Shown: piece by piece, positions 1 through 5,183 of the stretch
Layout of the letters: each line of letters begins with the position of its first letter
How positions within the stretch are numbered: position 1 is the stretch's first letter
Assembly: GCA_021157555.1 (NCBI GenBank)
Contig: JAGGWL010000238.1
Location: 1-5,658, forward strand
DNA from: Deltaproteobacteria bacterium
Lineage (GTDB): Bacteria; Desulfobacterota; Desulfobacteria; Desulfobacterales; BuS5
Direction of reading: 5' to 3'
DNA length: 5,658 nucleotides
Program-made: the position numbers and the translations under genes
Notes under the pieces: generated by a model
The model's input: only the letters and a program-made list of their open reading frames with translations
What the model was told of the DNA's origin: nothing
The model's database searches: none

Positions 1-257
1 CCTCAATGGAAGAAGTTGTCAGCGCTGTCAGCCGGGCGGGATATAAGCATGTGCTGCTTGTGCCTTTGATGCTTGTAGCCGGAGTCCATTTTATGGAAGA
101 CATGGCCGGCGACGAAGATTCATGGAAAACAGCCTTTAAAGCAAAAAACATTTCCGTATCACTGGAGCAGGATGGATTAGGCCTGAACAGCAATATTATC
201 GATATATTCTGCCGACATATTCACGATGCCCTTGATATTATTCCATCAGGGAAATAG
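1..257 (+). CDS. cbiK: Sirohydrochlorin cobaltochelatase CbiK, C-terminal part (5' end outside window)
   Basis: The reading frame is open from the left edge and stops with TAG at 255-257, giving about 84 residues of what is normally a protein of roughly 260-300 residues. CbiK is an ATP-independent class II chelatase that inserts cobalt into sirohydrochlorin in anaerobic cobalamin synthesis; in some sulfate reducers periplasmic forms also insert iron. The fragment contains the hallmark VPLMLVAGVHFMEDMAGDED, whose His aligns with the second metal-binding histidine of the family (His207 in the Salmonella enzyme, from memory), followed by SWK and a GLG segment before a closing helix. The ATG at 6-8 is an internal methionine, not the start, because the family needs an N-terminal half lying before base 1. 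Whether a signal peptide is present cannot be seen. The downstream neighbour is convergent, so this gene ends its own transcription unit. Confidence 0.88.
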   Translation, partial: SMEEVVSAVSRAGYKHVLLVPLMLVAGVHFMEDMAGDEDSWKTAFKAKNISVSLEQDGLGLNSNIIDIFCRHIHDALDIIPSGK

Positions 258-314
258 CGAAAATCGGGATTCTTACAACTTCTTTAAAAATAGTTTCCGC
301 TGTTTTACCTTTTA

Positions 315-472
315 GGGAACTTCTAAAAAATAATCTACTCATATCGTGCAGAATTTTTGTTCGTCTTCAAGGCGTGATGGCAAGTGCATAGTGAGCTATG
401 TGCCTGTTATCACAACGTAGAAGACGGGCAAAAGGGCAAGCAGGATGGGTAGATTATTTTTTGGAAATTCCC
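315..472. repeat. MITE-like palindromic element 1 (158 bp)
   Basis: The ends are inverted repeats of about 28 bp: GGGAACTTCTAAAAAATAAT at the left and, read on the other strand, GGGAATTTCCAAAAAATAAT at the right, both continuing into CTAC(T/C)CAT. Only three positions differ in the 28, all of them transitions. The inside is also palindromic: CGTCTTC (362-368) pairs with GAAGACG (420-426), GTGAT (374-378) with ATCAC (409-413), and CATAG (387-391) with CTATG (396-400) around a TGAG loop. The whole unit could therefore fold into one long hairpin. There is no ORF inside. TTA flanks it at 312-314 and 473-475, which could be a target duplication. It lies between convergent genes and could act as a two-way terminator. 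The MITE call is inferred from structure; no parent transposase is visible. Confidence 0.7.
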
Positions 473-475
473 TTA

Positions 476-667
476 GGAACGTGGACGAAATAACTTCCAC
501 AAGTAGGCGCACAGATTTAGGTTAGGTTTGTTCGATCTGCCCGATTTTAAACAGGCACAAAAGTTGAAGGAATAGCAAGCTATTTCAATATTTTTGTGCT
601 TTCAGATCGGGCAAAGATGGCCTGAAGCTGTGATGTATAGTTGGGTAAGTTATTTCGTCCACGTTCC
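476..667. repeat. MITE-like palindromic element 2 (192 bp)
   Basis: The terminal inverted repeats have a perfect 21-bp core, GGAACGTGGACGAAATAACT plus one T, with 25 of 27 positions matching when extended. Nested inside are further arms: TGCCCGAT (near 538-545) with ATCGGGCA (606-613), GCACAAAA (555-562) with TTTTGTGC (592-599), and the central AATAGC-AA-GCTATT (571-584). The ends differ in sequence from element 1, but the plan is the same: long terminal repeats, nested arms, and a central ATAG-4 nt-CTAT tip. It is bounded by TTA at 473-475, shared with element 1, and TTA at 668-670. No coding capacity is seen. Confidence 0.72.
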
Positions 668-742
668 TTATATAAACAAAATCGATCCCTCCAAGACCTG
701 ATAAGGAATGTACGTGGTTTGTCTGTTTTCTGAACTCCCACA

Positions 743-1738
743 TTAAACATATCCGGCAATTATGGCGGAATCATTGACCGATTCAAAATCGATTCTATGA
801 AGTTTTTTTACACCGGCTTCCGTCAGCATGTCCATTATCTGCTGCTCGGAATACGACCGGCCGGACGGTGTACCCAAAAGCATGTTAAGCGCAAAAAGGG
901 CCGGGAAAAGAGGGCCATCCATATTATTGTTCAAAATAAAATCGTGGATCAGAATCATACCGCCCGGTTCCAGCGCTGAAACAGCCCGGCCTATTATTTT
1001 GCGGCAATCTTCGGGAGATTCACTATGAAGAATATGTGACAGCCAGGCCGCATCAAACTTGCCCTTAATATCTTCGGCCGTATAATCTCCTCCCTTAAAA
1101 TTGATTCTTTCAGCCAGGTTGAAACGGTCAATAATCTTTTCAGCAACCGGCCGGGTGGCAGGCAAATCAAAGACAGTGGCTTTAAGATCCGGATACTGCA
1201 TGCAAAAATGGATGGCATAGGTTCCGGGCCCGCCTCCCATATCTATCAGATGGCGCCGGCCGGAAAGATCTATTAGAGCCGCCACCGCCGGTGCCATGGT
1301 CATGGCAAGATTAAACATCCCCATGAGAAAGTTTTCCCTTTCCTCTTTTTCCGCATGAAACACCTTGTCTCTCAGGGGCCTGCCGTCAATAACAGCCTGA
1401 TCAAGACGATTCCAGGATTCAACCAGACGATGATGAAGCATTATAATATGCCCCAAATATTTTGGGGAGTCTTTGATAAGGAAAACAGCGCTTAAATGGG
1501 TGTTGGCGTATTTATTGTCTTTTTTTTTGAGAAAATCCATTGCTGCCAAGGCGTTTAACAGCATTATTGTCCCCCTTGCGCCGCTGTTCAGTTTTTCGGT
1601 AATTTCCTCGGCGGTCATACTTTCTTTGCCAAATATGGTAAAGATATCCAGCTTAACTGCCGCATGCAGGGCGCAGGTTTCCCAGTAACTGCCGGACATC
1701 TTTAATATTTTTCCCGGGTTCAATTCTTGTGTGGACAT
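743..1738 (-). CDS. Class I SAM-dependent O-methyltransferase, COMT-like (two-domain family)
   Basis: This 331-residue protein has the full length and layout of the plant-COMT/acetylserotonin/BchU-like O-methyltransferases. Residues 10-90 form the winged-helix dimerisation domain (LDIFTIFG and MTAEEIT stretches), and a Rossmann methyltransferase domain follows. Motif I is LIDMGGGPG (164-172), the acidic strand end is VFDLP (189-193), then GDY (217-219), and LEPGGMILIHDF (256-267) is the post-motif strand. HILHSESPEDC (235-245) aligns with the family segment holding the catalytic histidine, making His238 the likely general base; the family's usual Asp-Trp after it is Ser-Glu here. The start is supported by AGGAGG four bases before the ATG. 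It lies 65 bp downstream of the toxin gene on the same strand, and no clear promoter of its own is seen. The substrate is unknown; the cobaltochelatase opposite hints at, but does not prove, a link to tetrapyrroles. Confidence 0.85.
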   Translation of the reverse strand: MSTQELNPGKILKMSGSYWETCALHAAVKLDIFTIFGKESMTAEEITEKLNSGARGTIMLLNALAAMDFLKKKDNKYANTHLSAVFLIKDSPKYLGHIIMLHHRLVESWNRLDQAVIDGRPLRDKVFHAEKEERENFLMGMFNLAMTMAPAVAALIDLSGRRHLIDMGGGPGTYAIHFCMQYPDLKATVFDLPATRPVAEKIIDRFNLAERINFKGGDYTAEDIKGKFDAAWLSHILHSESPEDCRKIIGRAVSALEPGGMILIHDFILNNNMDGPLFPALFALNMLLGTPSGRSYSEQQIMDMLTEAGVKKLHRIDFESVNDSAIIAGYV

Positions 1739-1803
1739 TGTGCCTCCTGTTTAAGGCCGGAGTAAGAATAAGTGGCCGAGGCCGAATTTATTTATGTAAA
1801 AGT

Positions 1804-2091
1804 CTATAGTTGTTTCTTCAAAAGTTTGTAAGTAATATCATATATTATACTTCTCGGGCCAACAGCTACAATATTTATAATCTGTTTTAAAGATATCTTA
1901 TAAATAATCCCGAAGCGGCCTGTTCTAAAACTTTTTAACCCTGTCAGTTCACCCTTCAATGATTTTCCAGAGTGGGGATTTGATAAAATAATTTCAAGAG
2001 ATGACTTAATCTTTGTCTTTATTTCAGGATGTGCCTGCCGGATAAAATCTGCTGTTTCATCCGACATTCCAAGCCTGTAAGCCGTCGGCAT
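1804..2091 (-). CDS. RelE/ParE-family toxin of a type II toxin-antitoxin pair
   Basis: This 95-residue protein is typical in size for RelE/ParE toxins, which are either ribosome-dependent mRNA cleaving enzymes (RelE-like) or gyrase inhibitors (ParE-like). N-terminal helices (residues 10-38) are followed by the family's beta core: KSLKGELTGLKSFRTGRFGI (43-62), YKI (64-66), then IVAVGPR and IIYD near 74-85. FRTGRFGIIYKI matches the usual 'lR.GdyRviY.i' strand and GPR replaces the common GHR; Arg56, Arg59, Arg80 and Tyr84 are candidate active or structural residues. The ATG at 2089-2091 is chosen because AGGAG lies eight bases before it and the encoded protein begins at the domain edge. A longer frame from TTG at 2116-2118 adds nine residues without a comparable ribosome binding site. 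It lies 43 bp downstream of the antitoxin stop and is co-transcribed with it. RelE-like and ParE-like action cannot be told apart from the sequence. Confidence 0.85.
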   Translation of the reverse strand: MPTAYRLGMSDETADFIRQAHPEIKTKIKSSLEIILSNPHSGKSLKGELTGLKSFRTGRFGIIYKISLKQIINIVAVGPRSIIYDITYKLLKKQL

Positions 2092-2134
2092 ATGTTTGGC
2101 TCCTGAGAGGTTGTTCAAACATGATCATTTGATG

Positions 2135-2389
2135 CTAAAATAACTCCTCAAGCGTATAAAGCCTGGTCTTTTGCTTGAGCGCTGCAAGCCCCTGTTTAAT
2201 TTCGTCCATCATGTCCCGATCGGAAATAATTGCAAGAGTTTCTTTCCAGCTTTCAAATTCATCCGGGCTTACCAGCACGGCTGATGGTCTACCGTTTTTT
2301 GTGATTATAATCTCTTCATCAGTTGAGTGGACTTTTTCAACAAGCTCGCTAAGCTTCATCTTAACTTCGGACAATGATAATATCTGCAT
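2135..2389 (-). CDS. YefM/Phd-family antitoxin
   Basis: This 84-residue antitoxin is expected to dimerise, bind its own promoter and neutralise the toxin encoded just downstream. Residues 1-50 are the Phd/YefM fold: SLSEVKMKLSELVEKV, then the hallmark EIIITKNGRPSAVLVSPDEF (26-45). The C-terminal tail (58-84), with an acidic and hydrophobic DMMDEIKQGL...YTLEELF pattern, is the part that usually wraps around the toxin. GAGGTG sits five bases before the ATG. Transcription should start from the strong promoter at 2418-2446, leaving a leader of only about 20 bases. Antitoxin-first order and short spacing are standard for this family and support feedback repression of the pair. The N-terminal LSEVK(M)KLSELV is well conserved, so the gene looks intact. 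Confidence 0.9.
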   Translation of the reverse strand: MQILSLSEVKMKLSELVEKVHSTDEEIIITKNGRPSAVLVSPDEFESWKETLAIISDRDMMDEIKQGLAALKQKTRLYTLEELF

Positions 2390-2417
2390 AAAAACACCTC
2401 TTTTTTAGTTGACCAGA

Positions 2418-2446
2418 ATTATAGTCATATACTAAATGAGAGTCAA
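2418..2446 (-). promoter_or_regulatory. Promoter of the toxin-antitoxin operon, with an overlapping operator candidate
   Basis: On the minus strand TTGACT (2441-2446) is separated by exactly 17 bp from TATAAT (2418-2423), a near-perfect sigma-70 promoter pointing at the antitoxin gene. TAGT-N5-ACTA (2422-2434) is a short inverted repeat overlapping the -10 and the spacer, a plausible site for antitoxin binding. The operator assignment is inference; the promoter match is direct. Confidence 0.75.
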
Positions 2447-2548
2447 TCAATAAATTAAAAGTGCTATTTTCTTCACCGGAAAAGTATTCTTAACAACTTT
2501 TGCATATTTTTTGGCTATTTCTGCAGCTTGTTTTTTTCTTCGTCTGTA
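2447..2548 (-). pseudogene. Remnant resembling the N-terminus of a minimal nucleotidyltransferase
   Basis: A 33-codon open stretch bounded by stops reads ...QAAEIAKKYAKVVKNTFP then VKKIALLIY. Its pattern (helix, then FPVKKIaLf) matches the start of MNT-type nucleotidyltransferases just before their GS-x-A-x-G active-site motif, where Phe-Gly-Ser would follow the final strand. Here the frame ends in TGA instead, and the next bases are the -35 box of the toxin-antitoxin promoter. There is no start codon or ribosome binding site, so this is debris rather than a gene. The identification is by eye on a short stretch and therefore weak. Such proteins normally pair with a HEPN partner, which is not seen here. 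Confidence 0.35.
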
Positions 2549-2603
2549 TTACCGCCAAAAATAGCGGGTACTAAGGATTCATGATGCATGTTTATTATTC
2601 AAC

Positions 2604-2740
2604 CTATCCTGCAAAGCGCTCTGTCAAATCGACCAAGCATGCCTTAAGTTCCGATGCGTTGGCGCTGGTTGTTATAATGTCAAATTTTTCCATTGACTTT
2701 GCAATCGTTCCATTTTTTTGGCAACTGCTGTTTTGCTCAT
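2604..2740 (-). pseudogene. Small unidentified ORF broken by a frameshift
   Basis: AGGGAG followed four bases later by an ATG (2738-2740) opens MSKTAVAKKMERLQSQ, which runs to a stop at 2672-2674 after 22 codons. Another frame continues as MEKFDIITTSANASELKACL to a stop at 2604-2606. Joined by one frameshift near 2690 they would give a protein of about 45 residues. The first part recalls the helix-turn-helix start 'SKTALAKKM' of some small antitoxin-like regulators, but the second part does not clearly continue it. Further upstream (to about 2870) the same frame as the ATG holds coding-like text (RIEPIFFTSGSFVEDEPLVW) interrupted by stops. I do not recognise the gene; the stretch 2549-2932 as a whole looks like decayed coding DNA. 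Confidence 0.3.
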
Positions 2741-2932
2741 CTATCTCCCTAATGCTAAATTTTCCTCCCTGGTTATATCCCAATGTCATCCTTTTTTTAT
2801 TTCCCAGACCAGAGGCTCATCTTCAACAAAACTGCCCGATGTAAAAAAAATCGGTTCAATGCGGTTATCGATTTACCCTTATCTGTTATTTTTGGGGGAG
2901 CTGGAATCCATTGATTTCAAGTAATTTTAGGC

Positions 2933-3559
2933 TCACTCTTTTGCGGGAATAACGCCATTTTGACTTTTTACAAATTCATCAATAATGGCCAAGTCATGCT
3001 CTACGTCCTTCCAAATAACACGCTGAAGAATTTTGTATAACAAATTTCTACGATAGCTCCGCAATCGCATCCCTGAATCACAGGGACAGGATTCGTGGCC
3101 TTTGGGCTGGTTTTTTCTTGCCAATAGTCGCATAAAACCTACTATAGTAGAATCTGCTGACCGGCCCAGCAGTTCAGCATAAAATTCGAGAATGCCCTTT
3201 GAAAAGTGTGAGCGTTCGCCCCAGGATAGCGGTGGTTCTCCATACTCGTTGAAATAAGTTTGCCAGGCCAGAAAAGGAGCTACAAGATTATTGAGAAAAT
3301 CTGCGATTGTCGAGTCGGGCTGCCAATACATACCGATTTCAGCTTGAACTCCCAGGCAGGCCATGCCGTAAGGCATGATATGACGATCGATATTTTCGAG
3401 AGGCAATTTGGAGTCATTGCAAAACATTCGAGGCGCTGCTTTCGGGTAATTGTTAGGAATCAGGAGGACTATCCCATATTCGAACGGCCGGCTAATATCC
3501 GGAATGTGAAGACTGTATGTCCCATAAACAACCGCATGTTCCTGCTTTAGTCCGCGCAT
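2933..3559 (-). CDS. E2-like (ubiquitin-conjugating fold) protein with degenerate SEC-C tail; main part
   Basis: This 208-codon frame encodes most of a bacterial E2-like domain. Strands at 9-20 and 28-35 lead to IPNNYPKAAPRMF (34-46), the YP..P turn typical of UBC folds. DRHIMPYGMACLG (58-70) then carries the conserved His60 and candidate catalytic Cys68, eight residues apart as in bacterial E2 families. Where relatives usually have Asn two residues after His, this protein has Met62. A helical segment with FLAWQ, ERSHFSKGILEFYAELLG (115-132) follows. Near the end CPCDSG (158-163) is the start of a SEC-C metal-binding motif, but the closing Cys-His is replaced by Tyr-Arg, so zinc binding is doubtful. 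E2 proteins pass ubiquitin-like modifiers; no E1, modifier or JAB protease is seen in this window. The frame begins at ATG 3557-3559 with no good ribosome binding site, and the missing first strand and helix lie in another frame at 3547-3678. The gene is thus either frameshifted or translated by coupling. The family call rests on motif memory. Confidence 0.6.
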   Translation of the reverse strand: MRGLKQEHAVVYGTYSLHIPDISRPFEYGIVLLIPNNYPKAAPRMFCNDSKLPLENIDRHIMPYGMACLGVQAEIGMYWQPDSTIADFLNNLVAPFLAWQTYFNEYGEPPLSWGERSHFSKGILEFYAELLGRSADSTIVGFMRLLARKNQPKGHESCPCDSGMRLRSYRRNLLYKILQRVIWKDVEHDLAIIDEFVKSQNGVIPAKE

Positions 3560-3678
3560 ACACTATTTATTTTAAAACCCGGTCCAACTACGGCCAGCCT
3601 CATAAGCGGACATGTTGTGGCCAGTGCATCCCGTTCCCGGCGAAACAGTTTGCGATTATTTTCATACCATCGTGCCAT
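3547..3678 (-). pseudogene. N-terminal piece of the E2-like gene, out of frame with the rest
   Basis: The frame starts at ATG 3676-3678 and reads MARWYENNRKLFRRERDAL, then ATTCPLMRLAVVGPGFKINS, ending at TAA 3547-3549 after 43 residues. This has the shape of a UBC-fold N-terminus: a charged first helix (about 9-20) followed by the first strand (26-37), which is exactly what the 208-codon frame lacks. The two frames overlap by 13 bases (3547-3559). A shift of one base somewhere in about 3547-3565 would join them into a protein of roughly 245 residues. The flanking stops (TAG at 3564-3566 in the downstream frame and TAA at 3547-3549 in the upstream one) bound the site of the lesion. No ribosome binding site stands out. 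The start ATG overlaps the stop of a 17-codon ORF (3678-3731) as TAATG, which may be chance or coupling. Confidence 0.55.
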
Positions 3679-3761
3679 TACAGGTATGCCCACGGTTTGG
3701 GGGAATTCTTGCTGCGATAAAAGGATGTCATCTTTTATTATTACCTTTAATTTAGAATTTT

Positions 3762-3791
3762 AAAAAGCTCCGCCTTATGACTGCGGAGCTT
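3762..3791 (-). terminator. Rho-independent terminator of the 43-residue gene
   Basis: Read on the minus strand, AAGCTCCGC (3791-3783) pairs perfectly with GCGGAGCTT (3773-3765) around a nine-base loop, and the right arm runs into a tract of five T (3766-3762). It begins about 20 bases after the stop codon of the small gene at 3813. It separates that gene from the E2-like gene, which therefore needs its own promoter, or read-through. No T tract follows the stem on the plus strand. Confidence 0.88.
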
Positions 3792-3812
3792 AATGTTTTA
3801 CTTTGGGCTATG

Positions 3813-3944
3813 TCACCTCTTCTTGCGGATTGTTTCCACGACAGCTGTTTTTTTGCGCCTTTCCGCTTCTCTAACAGGAATAAACCTGCCAGAACTAGCA
3901 TCACGGCCTACTTTGAAAGCCTCTGTTTTTTTCTTTCTGGGCAT
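3813..3944 (-). CDS. Small basic conserved-looking protein (43 aa), function unknown
   Basis: The ATG at 3942-3944 follows an excellent ribosome binding site (GGGAGGTG, six bases upstream). The product is MPRKKKTEAFKVGRDASSGR followed by FIPVREAERRKKTAVVETIR and KKR. Both ends are strongly basic and the centre contains the pattern VGRDxxxGRFIPVxEAxxRxxTxVVETI. From memory, very similar small ORFs (GRD..TG.F.pv..A..rp.TtvvE) recur in many bacterial genomes as uncharacterised proteins near accessory genes, but I cannot name a function. A perfect terminator hairpin follows about 20 bases after the stop, so ribosome binding site, ORF and terminator together make a convincing compact gene. It was easy to miss because of its length. 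It lies downstream of the XRE-peptidase genes on the same strand, and could belong to that operon or have a separate promoter; none is obvious in 3945-4005. Confidence 0.75.
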   Translation of the reverse strand: MPRKKKTEAFKVGRDASSGRFIPVREAERRKKTAVVETIRKKR

Positions 3945-4005
3945 TCAATACACCTCCCTTCACCGGTCAGATTAAAAACTGTTTTATGGTAAAAAAAATA
4001 AAATA

Positions 4006-4167
4006 TTACATTGTTATTGACAGATCCCCCCTCAAATATGAATTGGTTAAAATATTTTTTAGTCCATCGTAGTTTTTACAGAAAACCCTAAAGGCCTTAC
4101 CATTCGGGGTTTCTATTTTATAAACCTTATTCCAATGCCATTAATATATTCATAATTCGGTGGTCAT
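4006..4167 (-). pseudogene. Broken small ORF at the end of the XRE-peptidase operon
   Basis: An ATG at 4165-4167 overlaps the peptidase stop as ATGA, a common coupled-start arrangement. Its frame meets TGA after five codons and TAA three codons later, then stays open for 44 codons with protein-like text: NKVYKIETPNGKAFRVFCKN and YDGLKNILTNSYLRGDLSIT, stopping at 4006-4008. A second possible start (MNILMALE in another frame, near 4152) would join the open part with a single frameshift at the GGAATAAG run. Either way a third gene of the operon seems to have decayed or to carry an assembly error. I do not recognise the family. Confidence 0.4.
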
Positions 4168-4784
4168 AAATTCTCTCTTTCAACACGTCGTTCAACAACT
4201 TGATCTGAAACACCGAACTGTCTACATAGGGTGGGGCTAATACTTGAGAGAACCGCCCCTGGATCAGTCTTCACAAGATCAATCAAGCCGGCTTCTTGTG
4301 TTTTATGAAGACAAATTTCCAGTTCAGAAATTAGTCTTTCTCTTGGGACTAAAATACGACCTGCAAATTCATTAGCCTGGTATTCAAAAAAACCATACTC
4401 CCTGTCAGGAATATGCAACATGAATTCTTTCCAAGCCGATGAATTTGTAATAGAAAAAGATGGATAAATGTTTTTGTGCAAGAAAAAATGGCCAAGTTCA
4501 TGAGTGAAAGAAAACCGAAGCCTATTCATGTACTTTTCATTCATATAACAATTATAATCGGCTACAATACCTGTAAGATCTATCCTTAAATAGGCATCAA
4601 TATCTAACTCGCGAAGCAGATCGTGTTGGGGTTCAATATTTAACTTCAAACGTTGTTCAATGATATTCTCGATATCAACGGGTAAAGTCGCTTCAGGCCA
4701 AAATTTAGCCCTGAAATTTTCTGCTTCTTGCCAAATTTTTTCTTTTGAAATGTAGGGACATTTAAAACTTGCGATGTCTTGCAT
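4164..4784 (-). CDS. ImmA/IrrE-type zinc metallopeptidase
   Basis: This 206-residue protein has the ImmA/IrrE (COG2856) core. FTHELGHFFLHK holds HELGH (95-99), where His95 and His99 bind zinc and Glu96 is catalytic. FEYQANEFAGRILVP follows (133-147), with Glu134 as the likely third zinc ligand. Residues 15-60 form the helical lead-in (IWQEAENFRAKFW, LPVDIENIIEQRLKLNIEP), typical of the family, and all key residues are present. Known relatives cleave or inactivate a partner XRE repressor (ImmR in ICEBs1, DdrO in Deinococcus); the partner here is encoded immediately upstream. The ATG (4782-4784) overlaps the XRE stop as TAATG, and GAGGAG lies just upstream inside the XRE gene, so translation is coupled. 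It should act in the cytoplasm. What triggers it is unknown. Confidence 0.88.
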   Translation of the reverse strand: MQDIASFKCPYISKEKIWQEAENFRAKFWPEATLPVDIENIIEQRLKLNIEPQHDLLRELDIDAYLRIDLTGIVADYNCYMNEKYMNRLRFSFTHELGHFFLHKNIYPSFSITNSSAWKEFMLHIPDREYGFFEYQANEFAGRILVPRERLISELEICLHKTQEAGLIDLVKTDPGAVLSSISPTLCRQFGVSDQVVERRVERENL

Positions 4785-5146
4785 TAACCGTCTCCTCTGA
4801 TTTTTCTAATCAGGTTCTCAAGTTCCTCTTGTGTGGGTTTTTCGCTTCTAACTGTCCTGAAAAACATTGGTAAGGCGTTGAGAATTTTTTGATCAGAAAG
4901 AATATCCTTGGGAATAATTCCTGCGTCAATTGATGCTTTATCCATAAGTTCATTGTACAATTCCGAATCTTTTTCGATAGTAAGAACTTTTGTGATTTGA
5001 TTAAGTTTTTCAATATCTTGCGGCGGGGCTAAGACCCCTCTTTCCACCTTGCTCCAGTTGCTTGCATCTTTTGACAAACGACGGCAAAATTCCCTTAGCC
5101 CGATATTCCTTTCAATTCTCAGGGATTTAATGAATTCACCAAACAT
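4784..5146 (-). CDS. XRE-family helix-turn-helix transcriptional regulator
   Basis: The 120-residue protein begins with an XRE/Cro-CI type DNA-binding domain (about 3-62): FGEFIKSLRIERNIGLREFC as helices one and two, then RRLSKDASNWSKVERGVLAP, with SNWSKVERG in the recognition-helix position. Helices with LYNELMDKASIDAGIIPKDI follow and the end is charged (TQEELENLIRKIRG). The second half is the type seen in repressors paired with ImmA/IrrE peptidases and may carry the cleavage or contact site. The start is secured by AGGAGGT four bases before the ATG. It is the first gene of its operon, with a promoter at 5239-5266 and inverted repeats around it, which suggests autoregulation. Codon usage looks AT-richer than in the methyltransferase or cbiK, in keeping with transfer. 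Confidence 0.88.
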   Translation of the reverse strand: MFGEFIKSLRIERNIGLREFCRRLSKDASNWSKVERGVLAPPQDIEKLNQITKVLTIEKDSELYNELMDKASIDAGIIPKDILSDQKILNALPMFFRTVRSEKPTQEELENLIRKIRGDG

Positions 5147-5183
5147 GACGACCTCCTTTTTTTCGACTCCTTGATTGTTATTA

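Noticed and set aside
258..742. Nested repeats considered as a CRISPR array or RNA gene
   Set aside because: The repeats are inverted, not regularly spaced direct copies, and no known RNA gene signature is visible; MITE-like elements explain them better.
797..1688. Several ORFs on either strand inside the methyltransferase
   Set aside because: They are shadows of a full-length gene with clear family motifs and have no translation signals.
2092..2118. Longer toxin frame starting at TTG 2116-2118
   Set aside because: The internal ATG at 2089-2091 has a good AGGAG at proper spacing and fits the domain start; the extension has neither.
2581..2924. Plus-strand ORFs of 68 and 87 codons in the debris region
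   Set aside because: The translations are rich in Phe, Leu and Ser, as expected for antisense of AT-rich sequence, without signals; the protein-like text is on the minus strand.
2881..2932. KLLEINGFQL resembling the start of a HicA toxin
   Set aside because: The match covers only about ten residues and the frame stops soon after; no HicB is present.
3260..3550. Plus-strand ORF of 96 codons opposite the E2-like gene
   Set aside because: The opposite strand shows UBC-fold motifs; this frame has low-complexity basic text and no ribosome binding site.
3574..3580. GGGTTTT slippery heptamer in the first E2-like frame, possible programmed -1 frameshift
   Set aside because: Slipping back one base there leads directly into TAA in the new frame, so it could not join the two pieces.
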